Below, in pieces: positions 25,885 through 34,737 of a stretch of 64,000 nt of DNA. The notes beneath the pieces were generated by a model. The model searched no databases. It was not told where the DNA came from and saw only the letters and a list, made by a program, of their open reading frames with translations. Positions within the stretch are counted from its first letter, which is position 1. Each line of letters begins with the position of its first letter. Both the position numbers and the translations under genes were made by a program. Origin of the DNA: E44-bin32 sp034430595 (GTDB lineage Bacteria; Chloroflexota; Anaerolineae; Anaerolineales; E44-bin32); NCBI GenBank assembly GCA_034430595.1, contig DAOUEL010000078.1, positions 186,001-250,000 on the forward strand, given 5' to 3'.

Positions 25885-26369
25885 GAGAGGTTCTTATCTC
25901 GATCCTGGCTGGCTTGTTAATGCTGGTCGGCCTGCTGGGGACCGTGCTTCCGGTGCTGCCGGATCTGCCGCTGGTCTGGGTGGCGGCGTTGGGCTACGGA
26001 TTGCTCATTGGCTGGGGAAACCACGGCACCTTACTGTTCGCCTTCATTTCGTTGCTGGGTGTGATTGGCATCCTGTCCGAACTGTGGGTCAGCGGCGCCG
26101 GCGCCCGGCGCGGCGGTGCATCGTTCCTGAGCACGCTGGGCGGCATCGGCCTGGGCCTGGCAGGGCTGCTCGTCGCCGGTCCGGTTGGGCTGGTTGTGGG
26201 GATGCTGGCCGGCACGTTCGTTCTTGAGTATGTGCGCCACCAGGATGTCGACCTGGCGCTGCGCGCCACGCTTGGCATCGGCCTGGGCTACGGCGTCTCG
26301 ATCGTGGTGAAGTTTATGCTCGGGCTGGCGATGATTGCGCTGTGGGGAATCTGGTTGTTTACGGGGTAG
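25881..26369 (+). CDS. DUF456 family membrane protein
   Basis: 162 residues, nearly all hydrophobic with about four transmembrane segments rich in Gly (glycine-zipper runs such as GGIGLGLAGLLVAGPVG). The N-terminal LLGTVLPVLPDLPLVWVAALGYGL pattern is typical of DUF456. No function is known for the family. Its ATG overlaps the serS stop as ATGA, so it is translated from the serS message and probably shares the T-box control. Confidence 0.88.
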   Translation: MREVLISILAGLLMLVGLLGTVLPVLPDLPLVWVAALGYGLLIGWGNHGTLLFAFISLLGVIGILSELWVSGAGARRGGASFLSTLGGIGLGLAGLLVAGPVGLVVGMLAGTFVLEYVRHQDVDLALRATLGIGLGYGVSIVVKFMLGLAMIALWGIWLFTG

Positions 26370-26378
26370 GGGATGATG

Positions 26379-26966
26379 TCAGGGTTGGTAGAAGACCATC
26401 CCGACACCGAGCCGCTGCAGACCGAGTTCCGCCCAATGTACGACCAGCGCTGAGCTGTCCTCGAGTGCTGCAAAGAGCGGGGCGATAACCGCCGTGTCGT
26501 CGATCGCCGCCAGTGCCCGGGCAGCTTCGATGCGCACGGCGGGATTTGTGTCACGCAGTGCTTCTGTCAGCGGCGAGATGGCGTGCTTCCCGAGCGCGGC
26601 CAGCGCATCCCCGGCCAGCCTGGCCAGCAGGCGGTCATCGTCGGCGAGGGCGGCGATCAGGGCCGGGATGGCGGGCGGGGCAGGCTGCTTGCGTAAAGCA
26701 AAGGCCGCACACTGCCGGACGCTGATGTCTTCGTCTTCAAGGGAACGTGTGATCGAGGCGCGCGCCTCGGCGTGGTCGATCTGGGCCAGCGCGGCTGTCG
26801 CCCACCAGCGCTGATCCGTATCCGTTGAAGAAAGTTGGGCGATCAGCGCGGGCAGCACTCCCTCGCCCTGCAGCGAGAGGCGATGGACTGCACGCTCTGC
26901 CAGCTGGTCATCGCCGGAGTTGAGATCTTCAAGCAGCGATTCCAGCGCGCTCCCTTCGTTGAGCAT
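26379..26966 (-). CDS. HEAT-repeat protein
   Basis: 195 residues from the ATG at 26966, chosen because it overlaps the stop of the gene before it by one base. The protein is a row of about five HEAT/PBS-lyase-like repeats, each with the pattern P-x-L-x-x-x-L-x-D-x-x-x-x-x-R-x-x-A-x-x-A-L (for instance AIPALIAALADDDRLLARL, then AISPLTEALRDTNPAVRIEA). These make an alpha-solenoid that binds other proteins; some act as phycobilin lyases, but nothing here suggests pigments. Partner unknown. Confidence 0.85.
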   Translation of the reverse strand: MLNEGSALESLLEDLNSGDDQLAERAVHRLSLQGEGVLPALIAQLSSTDTDQRWWATAALAQIDHAEARASITRSLEDEDISVRQCAAFALRKQPAPPAIPALIAALADDDRLLARLAGDALAALGKHAISPLTEALRDTNPAVRIEAARALAAIDDTAVIAPLFAALEDSSALVVHWAELGLQRLGVGMVFYQP

Positions 26967-27190
26967 CAGTCCTCGGGCGGCGGTACCGGCAGGTCGTCCA
27001 CGGCAGTATCCACCCACTTGTCCCCTTCCTCGATCAGCATTACCGGGATGTCGTCCTTGATCGGATACTTCCGCCCGCAGTCGGGCTCCTGGCAGACCAG
27101 CCAGGTATCGCGGTAGAGCTTGAGCAGCCCCTCTTTTTCGCGGACGCAGTTCGGGCAGCGCAGGATCTCCAGTAGATCATCACTGATCAT
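26966..27190 (-). CDS. Trm112/UPF0434-like zinc-ribbon protein
   Basis: 74 residues. CPNC near residue 12 and CQEPDCGRKYPIKDDIPVM (about 33-51) form the treble-clef zinc site and the conserved YPI-x-DDIPVML ending of the Trm112 family. In eukaryotes and archaea Trm112 activates methyltransferases; bacterial homologues are mostly uncharacterised. The length and motifs are normal. The HEAT gene follows with a one-base overlap. Confidence 0.9.
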   Translation of the reverse strand: MISDDLLEILRCPNCVREKEGLLKLYRDTWLVCQEPDCGRKYPIKDDIPVMLIEEGDKWVDTAVDDLPVPPPED

Positions 27191-27229
27191 GGTTCGCTCC
27201 TTGAAGGTGGAAGTGTTGAAAACGGATAC

Positions 27230-27258
27230 AACATAGACGCGAGCGGGGTGCTTGTCAA
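27230..27258 (-). promoter_or_regulatory. Promoter of the Trm112-HEAT operon
   Basis: On the minus strand a perfect TTGACA (27258-27253), a 17-base spacer, then TATGTT (27235-27230). The predicted start is about 33 bases before the ATG at 27190. Confidence 0.8.
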
Positions 27259-27277
27259 ATCTATGCGTGTGGAGTCG

Positions 27278-29119
27278 CTAGTCCTCCTGGACCTCGGCGT
27301 CATGCGGGATTTCAGCGCCCTTGCCGAATTCGAAGATTGCCCGCCAGGGGAGATAATGGGTCTTGATCACGTCCTGGTGCAGCGTCTCGCCACCAGCGGT
27401 TACGGTGCGGTAGACGACCACGTCCATGCCATCAGCCTGATAGTCAATTTGCTTGATCTTTTCGTCTGGTAGGTCGCGATTCAATTTATAAAGCGGCTTG
27501 GGCGCATCGACTTTGTTTGAAACCACGCTGTTCCAGGTCACGCTGCGGCCGTCCGAGGTTGAGTAGAACTTCCAGAGCAGCTGGTTGCCGTAGATATAGG
27601 TTTCCATCAGCAGCCAGTACGGGCTGTCGTTGCGGAATTTGAAATCGACCAGCGGTACGAAGACGGTCGCGTCTAGGCCCGGACCAGGCGAGCCCGGACC
27701 CTGTTCGTAGTAACCCACCCGGTAGGCATGCGGATAGCGTTCGACAATTTCGTAGCCGCCGAAAAAGACCGCCCGGAAGAGCGTTGTGCTGACCTGGCAC
27801 ACCCCACCACCAACCCCGCTGATCGTGCGATCGCCGAAGATAATCAGCGCCTCGGCGTATCCGCTGTCGAGGCTGATGTCACCCAGCACGTCGGCCATCG
27901 AGAGCGTCCCGCCGGGTGGGATCAACAGCCCGTGGAAGGCGGAAGAGGCGGCTTTGATATTCTGGATGCGGCCGCTGCTCGAACCGTTAAAATAGGTCGA
28001 GACGACGCTCACGGCTTCTGTGATTCCCAGCTGTTCGGCCGTTGCATCGTCGCCCACCTCGGGTGTTTCGTAGATGAAAGCCAGGCCGACGCTGGATTGG
28101 CCAGAGTTCAAACCTTCATTCACGGCTGTAATCGAGGCCTCGATATCCAGCGTACGGCCGGTGACCGCCGATGCAAGCGGATCCAACTGGCGGGTATCGT
28201 CATTAAAGATAAAGCGGGCGTTTTCGGGTTTGCGTTCAAGTTCGGGTGCACGCGGTTCGAGCAGAGCCCGCAATTGCGCCGGATCGATATGAATCGCATA
28301 TTGGCCCCCGCTTCCCTGGTCGACGATCTCGAAATCAAGCATCCCGGCCAGCGTGGCTGGCTGTATAACGAGGTCTTCCGCGCCCTCGGCGGTGAGGCGC
28401 AGCGGCTGCTGGAGCAAAACCTGCGCGCGCTCGGCCGTCCCGGAAGCATCCAGCACACGCGGGGTTGATTCGAGAATCGTGAGTGGGATTAGGGCGTCGT
28501 GCATCTGCTGCACAGGCGTTTCGAGTGCGGCCAGCGTGCTGGCGACATCGATCGTGCGGCCGACTTGACCATTGACCGCCGTGACCTGCGTGCCATCAAT
28601 CGTCAGGCTCGCTTCCACCACCGGCTGATCGACCTGGTCGGCAACCGGCTGCAGCGTGTGTCCGGCGACGATTTTATCGAATCGAACGATTGCCGGCAGC
28701 GTGACGCCTCGGTACCAGGCCCGGACCTGTTCGTCGATGCGGTCCAGCAGGTTTCCCTGGCGGCCGACAGCGAGTGCCGAGCGGGCCATCGCTGGCAGGT
28801 CAAGCTCCACACCCAGCTCGGCAGGCGAATACATCCAGTTCTGGTCGCCGTCGGAGAGAATCAAAGTTCCGCTCTCGGCATAGGGGTAAACCGGCGCCAA
28901 TGCCTGGACGATTTGCTCCTGGTTCTTTCCACTTAGGGAGATGTCGTTCAGCACAACGCCAGGGTAGGCGCGCTGATTGTAGAGCAGGCGGGTTCCGAGC
29001 ACGACCAGCACGGCCCCCGCGGACAGCACCGCCAGCGTACTGGCTAACAGGATGACAGCCCGCAACAGGTAGCGGGATAGATCGCGATCAGGCCGACGGA
29101 TGCTTTGTGTGCTTTCCAT
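27278..29119 (-). CDS. VanW-family protein with peptidoglycan-binding domain
   Basis: 613 residues. One N-terminal transmembrane anchor (about 19-45), then two YoaR-type PG_binding_4-like regions (YPGVVLNDISLSGKNQEQI, about 54-72, begins the first) and the VanW domain, recognised by GGVCQVSTTLFRAVFFGG and RYPHAYRVGYYEQGPG (about 435-470). A short soluble tail follows. The family lies outside the membrane and is linked to cell-wall structure; vanW itself is a helper in vancomycin clusters, but no other resistance genes are here. It supports a monoderm-type wall context. Confidence 0.9.
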   Translation of the reverse strand: MESTQSIRRPDRDLSRYLLRAVILLASTLAVLSAGAVLVVLGTRLLYNQRAYPGVVLNDISLSGKNQEQIVQALAPVYPYAESGTLILSDGDQNWMYSPAELGVELDLPAMARSALAVGRQGNLLDRIDEQVRAWYRGVTLPAIVRFDKIVAGHTLQPVADQVDQPVVEASLTIDGTQVTAVNGQVGRTIDVASTLAALETPVQQMHDALIPLTILESTPRVLDASGTAERAQVLLQQPLRLTAEGAEDLVIQPATLAGMLDFEIVDQGSGGQYAIHIDPAQLRALLEPRAPELERKPENARFIFNDDTRQLDPLASAVTGRTLDIEASITAVNEGLNSGQSSVGLAFIYETPEVGDDATAEQLGITEAVSVVSTYFNGSSSGRIQNIKAASSAFHGLLIPPGGTLSMADVLGDISLDSGYAEALIIFGDRTISGVGGGVCQVSTTLFRAVFFGGYEIVERYPHAYRVGYYEQGPGSPGPGLDATVFVPLVDFKFRNDSPYWLLMETYIYGNQLLWKFYSTSDGRSVTWNSVVSNKVDAPKPLYKLNRDLPDEKIKQIDYQADGMDVVVYRTVTAGGETLHQDVIKTHYLPWRAIFEFGKGAEIPHDAEVQED

Positions 29120-29139
29120 GTTCCCTCAAAAGGATGCGA

Positions 29140-29148
29140 ATTATATCA
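29140..29148 (-). promoter_or_regulatory. Candidate extended -10 promoter for the VanW gene
   Basis: Minus strand TGATATAAT (29148-29140) is TG-A plus a perfect TATAAT, about 20 bases before the ATG. No clear -35 box. Confidence 0.55.
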
Positions 29149-29207
29149 CCCGTGGCGCACCTCTTTCCGCCTGCTGTGTTACATTTTTGATGCCATAAGG
29201 TCATCTG

Positions 29208-30161
29208 TCAGGGAATAAACCAGACCTGTACGCTGCTGTAGTGGATTACATCAACTGCATTCCCACCGTGCTCAAAGACCCCGATTCGGATCCATTGGGA
29301 ACGCGGCAGTGTCACTTCCAGTTCGAGTTCGAAAGTACCCAGGGCACCGACCGCAGGCGCCTGAACTGTGGCTTCGCCGGTTGCCAGGACCTCACCACTC
29401 AGGTCGAGAATTTCTATGCCCAGCGGTCGATCTTCATCGAGCCAGGCAGCTCCCTCGATCCGGACAGTTGGACCCTTAAGGTTGGTTTCGTCGACCGGCC
29501 TGAAGATGGTGATTTTTTCGGGACCGTGCAGGTTTCGTTCGACGCGCGGGCTGCCGCTGGTGAGAAGCGTGACGGGCATGGTGGTCAAGTGTTTCAGCAG
29601 GCCATATCGATCACCGTACGAGCGAACCTGGAGCCAGGCCAGCTCTGCCAGCGAGGTTGTTTCAAATGGGACCTGCCCATAGTAAAGACCGGGTCGGCCC
29701 GGATACGAATAAAGGAAGGTGTAGCCGCGTGAGATGATACGCCCGTCCTCGCCGATCAAGCGCAGCTCGACGCGGTTGTTCAGGCTTGGCCCCCCATAGC
29801 CTTGGACCTGGATCGGTGAGATGACCTGCGAGCCCGGACCCGGGAGGTAGATCGCCAGTTCTTCCTGCGGGACGCCAACCGAGGCTGGAACGGGTGTTGA
29901 GGTGGGGACGGGCATCGGAGGCTCGATCACGACCGCTGCTGTCGATTGGCCAATGGGAGCCGGAGTATCCGTGATCTCTGGAACTGATTCAATGACGCTC
30001 GTCGCAACCGGGCCGGGTGCCCCCGCAGTCGATACAACGGAGGGTCCCGCCGATGCGCTGCATGCCGCCAGGATGAAGCTGAGAAGCAGAAAAAGCGGGC
30101 GGGTCGTATCGAGGCCCGGACCGAAAGTAAACCGGAGACGGTTACGTGATCGCGGGTGCAT
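29208..30161 (-). CDS. Lipoprotein with two Ig-like (Gmad2-type) domains
   Basis: 317 residues from the ATG at 30161 (the frame is open a little further up). A signal sequence (RPLFLLLSFI) ends in the lipobox LAAC, so the protein is lipidated. A Thr/Pro/Ser-rich stalk (about 40-100) follows. Two similar beta-sandwich modules come next: LPGPGSQVISPIQVQGYGG and IFRPVDETNLKGPTVRIEGA each begin one, resembling the Gmad2 immunoglobulin-like domain of spore-germination proteins. No enzyme motif. Probably an extracellular binding or structural lipoprotein. It follows the dehydrogenase gene by 41 bases. Confidence 0.75.
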   Translation of the reverse strand: MHPRSRNRLRFTFGPGLDTTRPLFLLLSFILAACSASAGPSVVSTAGAPGPVATSVIESVPEITDTPAPIGQSTAAVVIEPPMPVPTSTPVPASVGVPQEELAIYLPGPGSQVISPIQVQGYGGPSLNNRVELRLIGEDGRIISRGYTFLYSYPGRPGLYYGQVPFETTSLAELAWLQVRSYGDRYGLLKHLTTMPVTLLTSGSPRVERNLHGPEKITIFRPVDETNLKGPTVRIEGAAWLDEDRPLGIEILDLSGEVLATGEATVQAPAVGALGTFELELEVTLPRSQWIRIGVFEHGGNAVDVIHYSSVQVWFIP

Positions 30162-30202
30162 TCGCTGCTCGCATACTGTTAAGCCGGGTAAGCTTGAGAA
30201 AA

Positions 30203-31297
30203 TCACACCAGGCTGGACCAAACCTCGAGCTTGGCTGTCACTCGCCGGATAACCTCGTCGGTAAATTCGTTCGTGCTGGCCTGTCCGCGCATGTCCGGCG
30301 TGGCAATACCCTCGTAAACAGCCTCAAAGGCGGATTCATAGATCGCACGTGAAGCGCGTTCGGCCTGCGGGCTGCCGACGTAGTTCAGCAAGGCAGCCCC
30401 GGCCAGGATCATCGCCATCGGGTTGGCGATGTTTTTACCCTCCAGCGCGGGAGCCGTTCCGTGCGGCGCTTCTGCCATCACCGCGCATACCTGGGTTGCG
30501 GTTTCGTCGAAGGCCAGAACCAGCGATTCAGAGCCGGCAATTGAGCCGTACATCTGAAGCACCAAATCCGAGAGGCAGTCGCCGTCACGGTTAAGGGCCG
30601 GGATAACGAGCGCTTCGCCGGCGTTCTGAAGGAGCAGCGCATAAGTGGCATCAATCAACTGTGGTTCGTAACGTACGTTTGGGTGACGCCCGGCGGCAAA
30701 ATCGAGCTCCTCTTTGAACATGCCCTCATAGAGTGGGCTGACGGTGTACTTCGGTCCGCCGAAGACCTTCGCCCCGGTCCGACCGGCATGCTGGAAGGAA
30801 AATTCTGCAACCGCCCGGCAGGTCTGGCGCGAGATGCGCTCAGTGCGGAGCGCAAATTCATTCCCCTCCGGATCGGTTTCGCGCCACTCCTGCGCACCGT
30901 ATGCGCCGCCAACGGCCATACGGACAACCGATATTGGCGCATGCACGCCGCCAACCGGGCGAACATTGGGCAGGCGGCGGCCTGTACGCAGGATAACCTT
31001 GCCATCGATCGCTTCCCGCAGAATTGCGTTCGGGCTGCCGACGTCGTCCGGATCGGTCGGGGTGATGGTGGCGGCCTTCAATCCTAAACCGCAACCGCTC
31101 ATCGCCGCGGCGGCCTGCTGAATGATTTCGTTGTGCGTGGAGCGGCGGTTGGCCAGGCTGAGATCGAAGTGCTCGAAACTGAGCGGCACCTGGATAACAT
31201 CCGGGTTGAGCACCCGCAGGGCTTCGTCCAGCAGTTCCTGGCCGGTTTGGTCACCTTCGAGTATCGCAATGGTCGAACGAATGCTCTGCTCAGTCAT
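30203..31297 (-). CDS. Isocitrate/isopropylmalate-type dehydrogenase
   Basis: 364 residues from the ATG at 31297, which overlaps the previous stop; an in-frame TTG two codons earlier is less likely. The C-terminal AEAPHGTAPALEGKNIANP (about 275-293) is the NAD(P)-site signature, and NRDGDCLSDLVLQMYG (about 238-253) carries the metal-binding Asp residues in the place of the usual N-x-x-GD-x-x-SD. VILRTGRRLPNVRPV is the substrate-side Arg region. The N-terminal half is unusually divergent from both IDH and LeuB, so isocitrate, isopropylmalate, homoisocitrate or tartrate-like substrates are all open. Confidence 0.82.
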   Translation of the reverse strand: MTEQSIRSTIAILEGDQTGQELLDEALRVLNPDVIQVPLSFEHFDLSLANRRSTHNEIIQQAAAAMSGCGLGLKAATITPTDPDDVGSPNAILREAIDGKVILRTGRRLPNVRPVGGVHAPISVVRMAVGGAYGAQEWRETDPEGNEFALRTERISRQTCRAVAEFSFQHAGRTGAKVFGGPKYTVSPLYEGMFKEELDFAAGRHPNVRYEPQLIDATYALLLQNAGEALVIPALNRDGDCLSDLVLQMYGSIAGSESLVLAFDETATQVCAVMAEAPHGTAPALEGKNIANPMAMILAGAALLNYVGSPQAERASRAIYESAFEAVYEGIATPDMRGQASTNEFTDEVIRRVTAKLEVWSSLV

Positions 31298-31658
31298 CGG
31301 CAAGGCAGGCCTTGATCGTTTCTTTCAATCTATCGACGTTGATTGGTTTATGCAAACAAGCTGTTGCTCCTGCTTCGAGCACGCGTTCCTCAATATCGTA
31401 TTCGCCGCCGGCGGTTATCATAACTACCGGGAGCTGGTTCTTTCCGATGGATGTTCGCAGTTGCTGCAAGACCTCGATACCATTCATGCCGGGCATCATC
31501 AGATCCAGCAGTACAAGGTCGGGCGGTGCGCTGGCGATAAGACTCAGAGCATGGGACCCGCTTTGTGCGATTTCCGGTTCATGGCCGAGCAGGCGGATTG
31601 TGGCCGCCATGAGATCCAGCGTGGCAACCTGATCGTCAACGATAAGAATGGTTGCCAT
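31290..31658 (-). CDS. CheY-like single-domain response regulator
   Basis: 122 residues, a receiver domain only. The acid pair is DD at 8-9, the phospho-acceptor D52 in LVLLDLMMPG, then T82 and K104 (LHKPI). With no output domain it acts by binding another protein. No histidine kinase is adjacent; the nearest is the GAF/PAS kinase 20 kb away. Its stop overlaps the dehydrogenase start, so the two are translated together. Confidence 0.93.
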   Translation of the reverse strand: MATILIVDDQVATLDLMAATIRLLGHEPEIAQSGSHALSLIASAPPDLVLLDLMMPGMNGIEVLQQLRTSIGKNQLPVVMITAGGEYDIEERVLEAGATACLHKPINVDRLKETIKACLADD

Positions 31659-31669
31659 GACTCAGGAAA

Positions 31670-32038
31670 TCATACCCCGGTGGCCGCCGCACGCAGGCTG
31701 ATTGCCGCCAGGAAGAAATTAAGCAGCCCGTAAACCAGCACGATCTGCCGGTCGTCACGTCCCCTGGTGATGGCATAGTATGCCGGCAGCGAGATCACGG
31801 CAACTACGCCATACAGAACATGAATTCCGAGCCGCCCTGGCCTGGCTCCGGAGATCCAGAGCACAGCCCCAAGCACTCCCTGGGCCAGGATCAGCAGTTC
31901 TCCGACGGCCAGGATGCCCCAGTAATTGCCGCTCATGCTCCTTCCACGCGCGTAGCTGATGATGCCCCACACGCCGGCGATCAACATAAAGAGCAAAACC
32001 GATGTCGCCAGGTTGTGATGAATATCTGTGAGTGTCAA
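31670..32038 (-). CDS. Small four-helix membrane protein of unknown function
   Basis: 122 residues with four predicted transmembrane segments (about 8-30, 42-62, 70-90, 98-118). HH near the start (DIHHNLAT) and GILAVGELLILAQGVLGAVLWI in the second helix are noticeable. I do not recognise a family. It lies between the M32 peptidase and the response regulator with gaps of 11-21 bases, so it is probably in their operon. Confidence 0.7.
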   Translation of the reverse strand: MTLTDIHHNLATSVLLFMLIAGVWGIISYARGRSMSGNYWGILAVGELLILAQGVLGAVLWISGARPGRLGIHVLYGVVAVISLPAYYAITRGRDDRQIVLVYGLLNFFLAAISLRAAATGV

Positions 32039-32059
32039 GGCTGAACTCCTCCCGGTGCC

Positions 32060-33565
32060 CTAGAGCTCGTAGATCTGCCGATATTTCTCTTCCAGGTAGC
32101 GCAGGTACGGCTCGGCCTCCAGCCCCTGCCCGGTAACCTTTCGCAGAAGTTCGATGGGTTCGAACTTGGCGCCAGGCCGGTGAATATTCTCGCGCAGCCA
32201 TCCCAAGAGCGCATCGAACTTGGCGCTGGCAATCTGTTTCTCCAGATCGGGAATGTCGCTTTGAATCTTCTCCCACAATTGGGCTGCGATCACGTTGCCG
32301 AGGGAATAGGTCGGGAAGTAGCCAATCATCCCGCCTGACCAGTGGACGTCCTGCAGGACACCGTTGGCATCATCGGACGGTACGACGCCCAGGAATGATT
32401 CGAAACGTTCGTTCCAGGCCTGCGGTAGGTCGGAGACAGTTAGGCTGCCTTCCATCAGGGCTATTTCAAGCTCGAAGCGCAGCATGACGTGCAGGTTGTA
32501 GGTGGCTTCATCGGCGTCCACCCGGATGAAGGTCCGTTCAACCTTGTTCATCGCCCGGTAGAAATCTTCCAGCGATACATCGCTAAGCTGGGCCGGGAAG
32601 ACTTTTTTCAACTCTGGCAGGTAAGCCTGCCAGAAAGGCAAGCTGCGCCCGACCAGGTTTTCCCACATGCGGGACTGCGATTCATGCATCGCCAGGGAGG
32701 CCCCACCCGCCAGCGGCGTTCGCTCGAGCGCTTTGTCGATCCCCTGTTCATACATCGCGTGCCCGGCCTCGTGCATCGTACCGGTCAGCCCGGTGGGGAG
32801 GAAATCTTCATAGATGCGGGTCGTGATGCGCACATCGTCGATCCCAAAACCCGTCGTAAAGGGGTGAACCGCTTTGTCCTGCCGACCACGTTTGAAGTCG
32901 TATCCGAACGCGCGTATCACTTCAACTCCGAAGTCCCACTGCTTTTGAGTATCGTAGTGCTGATGCAGGACGGAATCGTCAACCGGTTTTCCATCCTCCA
33001 GGATAGCCTGAACTAGCGCTACCTGGCGTTTCCGCAGCGTTTCGAAGACGGATTTAACTTCGGCTGTCTTCATCCCGGGTTCGAAGTCATCCAGCAGTGG
33101 ATCGTAGACGTGATCGTAGGGCTTGAAGAAATCTGCGTATTGGCGGCGCAGTTCGACGATCTTTTCGAGATGCGGCTGGAAGCGTTTGAAATCCGATTCG
33201 GCGCGCGCCTGCTCCCAGTCCTGGTGAGCCATGGCGGTCACGCGTGAGTACTCGGCCACCCAGGAGGAAGGAACTTTCACTTCTTTCAAGAAATCGTGCT
33301 CGGCTTTTCGAACCAGGCGTGCGTCATCTGAATCCGGATCAAGATCCTTTACCTCGGATTTCGCACCTTCAATTGCAGCGCCCATTTCATCAGCAACAAA
33401 GTGCTCGTGGGCTAGCGTGCTGAGGGTGGAGAGCTGCATTGCCCGGGCGCCGGCACCCCCCGGCGGCATATAGGTCTGCTGGTCCCAGGCAAGCAGTGCG
33501 GCTGCATGGCTCAGATCGGACACTTCGCCCAGTAATTTACGAAGCACTTTCAAATTGTCTGTCAT
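32060..33565 (-). CDS. M32 family metallocarboxypeptidase
   Basis: 501 residues, the usual size for the family. The zinc-binding HEAGH (about 263-267, in MHEAGHAMYEQG) is an HExxH motif, with the third ligand Glu expected in the following MHESQSRMWEN stretch. DVRITTRIYEDF is the conserved strand before the motif, and WSGGMIGYFPTYSLGNVIAAQLW near residue 425 is a family hallmark. It removes C-terminal residues from peptides in the cytoplasm; there is no signal peptide. The next gene upstream is SerA-like, 15 bases away. Confidence 0.95.
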   Translation of the reverse strand: MTDNLKVLRKLLGEVSDLSHAAALLAWDQQTYMPPGGAGARAMQLSTLSTLAHEHFVADEMGAAIEGAKSEVKDLDPDSDDARLVRKAEHDFLKEVKVPSSWVAEYSRVTAMAHQDWEQARAESDFKRFQPHLEKIVELRRQYADFFKPYDHVYDPLLDDFEPGMKTAEVKSVFETLRKRQVALVQAILEDGKPVDDSVLHQHYDTQKQWDFGVEVIRAFGYDFKRGRQDKAVHPFTTGFGIDDVRITTRIYEDFLPTGLTGTMHEAGHAMYEQGIDKALERTPLAGGASLAMHESQSRMWENLVGRSLPFWQAYLPELKKVFPAQLSDVSLEDFYRAMNKVERTFIRVDADEATYNLHVMLRFELEIALMEGSLTVSDLPQAWNERFESFLGVVPSDDANGVLQDVHWSGGMIGYFPTYSLGNVIAAQLWEKIQSDIPDLEKQIASAKFDALLGWLRENIHRPGAKFEPIELLRKVTGQGLEAEPYLRYLEEKYRQIYEL

Positions 33566-33580
33566 GATATCTCCTTGAGT

Positions 33581-34504
33581 TCAAATCACGCGCCAGCGCA
33601 GTTTTTCGCCTTGCAGCGCCGCAAGCACCTCGGTTGCAATATCCTCCGCCACTCGAGCCTGAGCTTCATGCGTTTGCCCGGCAATGTGCGGCGTGAAAAC
33701 GACATTTGTACGTTCGATCAGCCGTGATGCGCGCGGTGGTTCGTGTTCGAAAACATCCAGCGCCGCGCCGGCTACTTGACCGCTCTCCAGCGCATCAAGC
33801 AGCGCATTTTCGTCAATGATGCCGCCGCGCGAGGTGCAGATCACCCAGGCACCAGGTCTTAACTGCTCCAGAGCATGTTTCCCGATCAGGTTCGCTGTTT
33901 CGTTGGTCAGCGGCACGTGCAGGCTGATGACGTCCGATTGGCCTAATAGGGATTCGAACTCGACGCTCTCTGCCCCGCGGCTGGTGATCGCCTCCGGAGT
34001 CAAAATCGGATCGAAAGCAAGAATTTTCATCCCGAAGGCTGCCGCCCGTTCGGCGACCAGGGCACCGATGTGTCCAATCCCGACCAGGCCGAGCGTCTTG
34101 CCGCTGAGTTCGGTCCCGATGAATCGTGATTTCTCCCATTCACCTCGCCGCATGCTGGCGTCAGCCTGTGGGAGCCGGCGTGCCAGGGCGAGCATCAATG
34201 CCATCGTATGTTCGGCGACGGAGATGCTCGTCGCCAGGGGAGCGTTGAGCACGATGACCCCATGCTCCTCGGCTGCTCCCAGGTCGATGTTGTCGACGCC
34301 GACCCCGGCTCGACCGATCACTGTTAGCCGCGGCAGACCGCGTTCTATGATCTCCCGGCTGATCCGGGTTCGGCTGCGCACAATCACCGCATCAATCTTG
34401 CCCAGCGCATCCTCGAGCCCGGAAGGAGCCAGTTCGGCTTCATCTTGCAAGATGGCCACTCCGGCCGGGTCCAGTTTGTCGGCGATGAGTATGCGCCAGG
34501 TCAT
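33581..34504 (-). CDS. D-isomer 2-hydroxyacid dehydrogenase, SerA-like, no ACT domain
   Basis: 307 residues. GLVGIGHIGALVAERAAAFG (about 140-159) is the NAD-binding loop. The catalytic set follows: Arg in CTSRGGIIDE (about 224-233), Glu in DVFEHEPP (about 251-258) and His in FTPHIAGQTHEA (about 274-285). It oxidises a D-2-hydroxyacid such as 3-phosphoglycerate, the first step of serine synthesis. The short form without the ACT or intervening domain is not feedback-regulated by that route. Glycerate or other hydroxyacids remain possible substrates. Confidence 0.85.
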   Translation of the reverse strand: MTWRILIADKLDPAGVAILQDEAELAPSGLEDALGKIDAVIVRSRTRISREIIERGLPRLTVIGRAGVGVDNIDLGAAEEHGVIVLNAPLATSISVAEHTMALMLALARRLPQADASMRRGEWEKSRFIGTELSGKTLGLVGIGHIGALVAERAAAFGMKILAFDPILTPEAITSRGAESVEFESLLGQSDVISLHVPLTNETANLIGKHALEQLRPGAWVICTSRGGIIDENALLDALESGQVAGAALDVFEHEPPRASRLIERTNVVFTPHIAGQTHEAQARVAEDIATEVLAALQGEKLRWRVI

Positions 34505-34737
34505 GCATTCTCCTGTCCAGCAACCGGCTTATTGTACCCGCAGCCAGCATTCTCAGGGGTGAGTTTTCCAGGATATCTTCCGCCGTGGAACTTCAGGTTG
34601 GCCAATGGTATAAACTTGCTTTCCAGTGAGCAGATTGTACGCAGGCAGATGTCGTCCCTGGCATCGTGGAAATACTGTGTTTCAAACCCGGAGCATGGGA
34701 TTTGTCAGGCCCTAGATATGAATGCCAACCCCAGGAT

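Noticed and set aside
27728..28468. A 246-codon open frame on the plus strand inside the VanW gene
   Set aside because: Antisense to recognisable VanW sequence, with no domain or ribosome-binding site.
34505..34737. Searched the 233-base gap between the SerA-like and VanZ-like genes for a small gene or RNA
   Set aside because: No coding frame with a ribosome site, no hairpin with T tract and no clear promoter pair was found.
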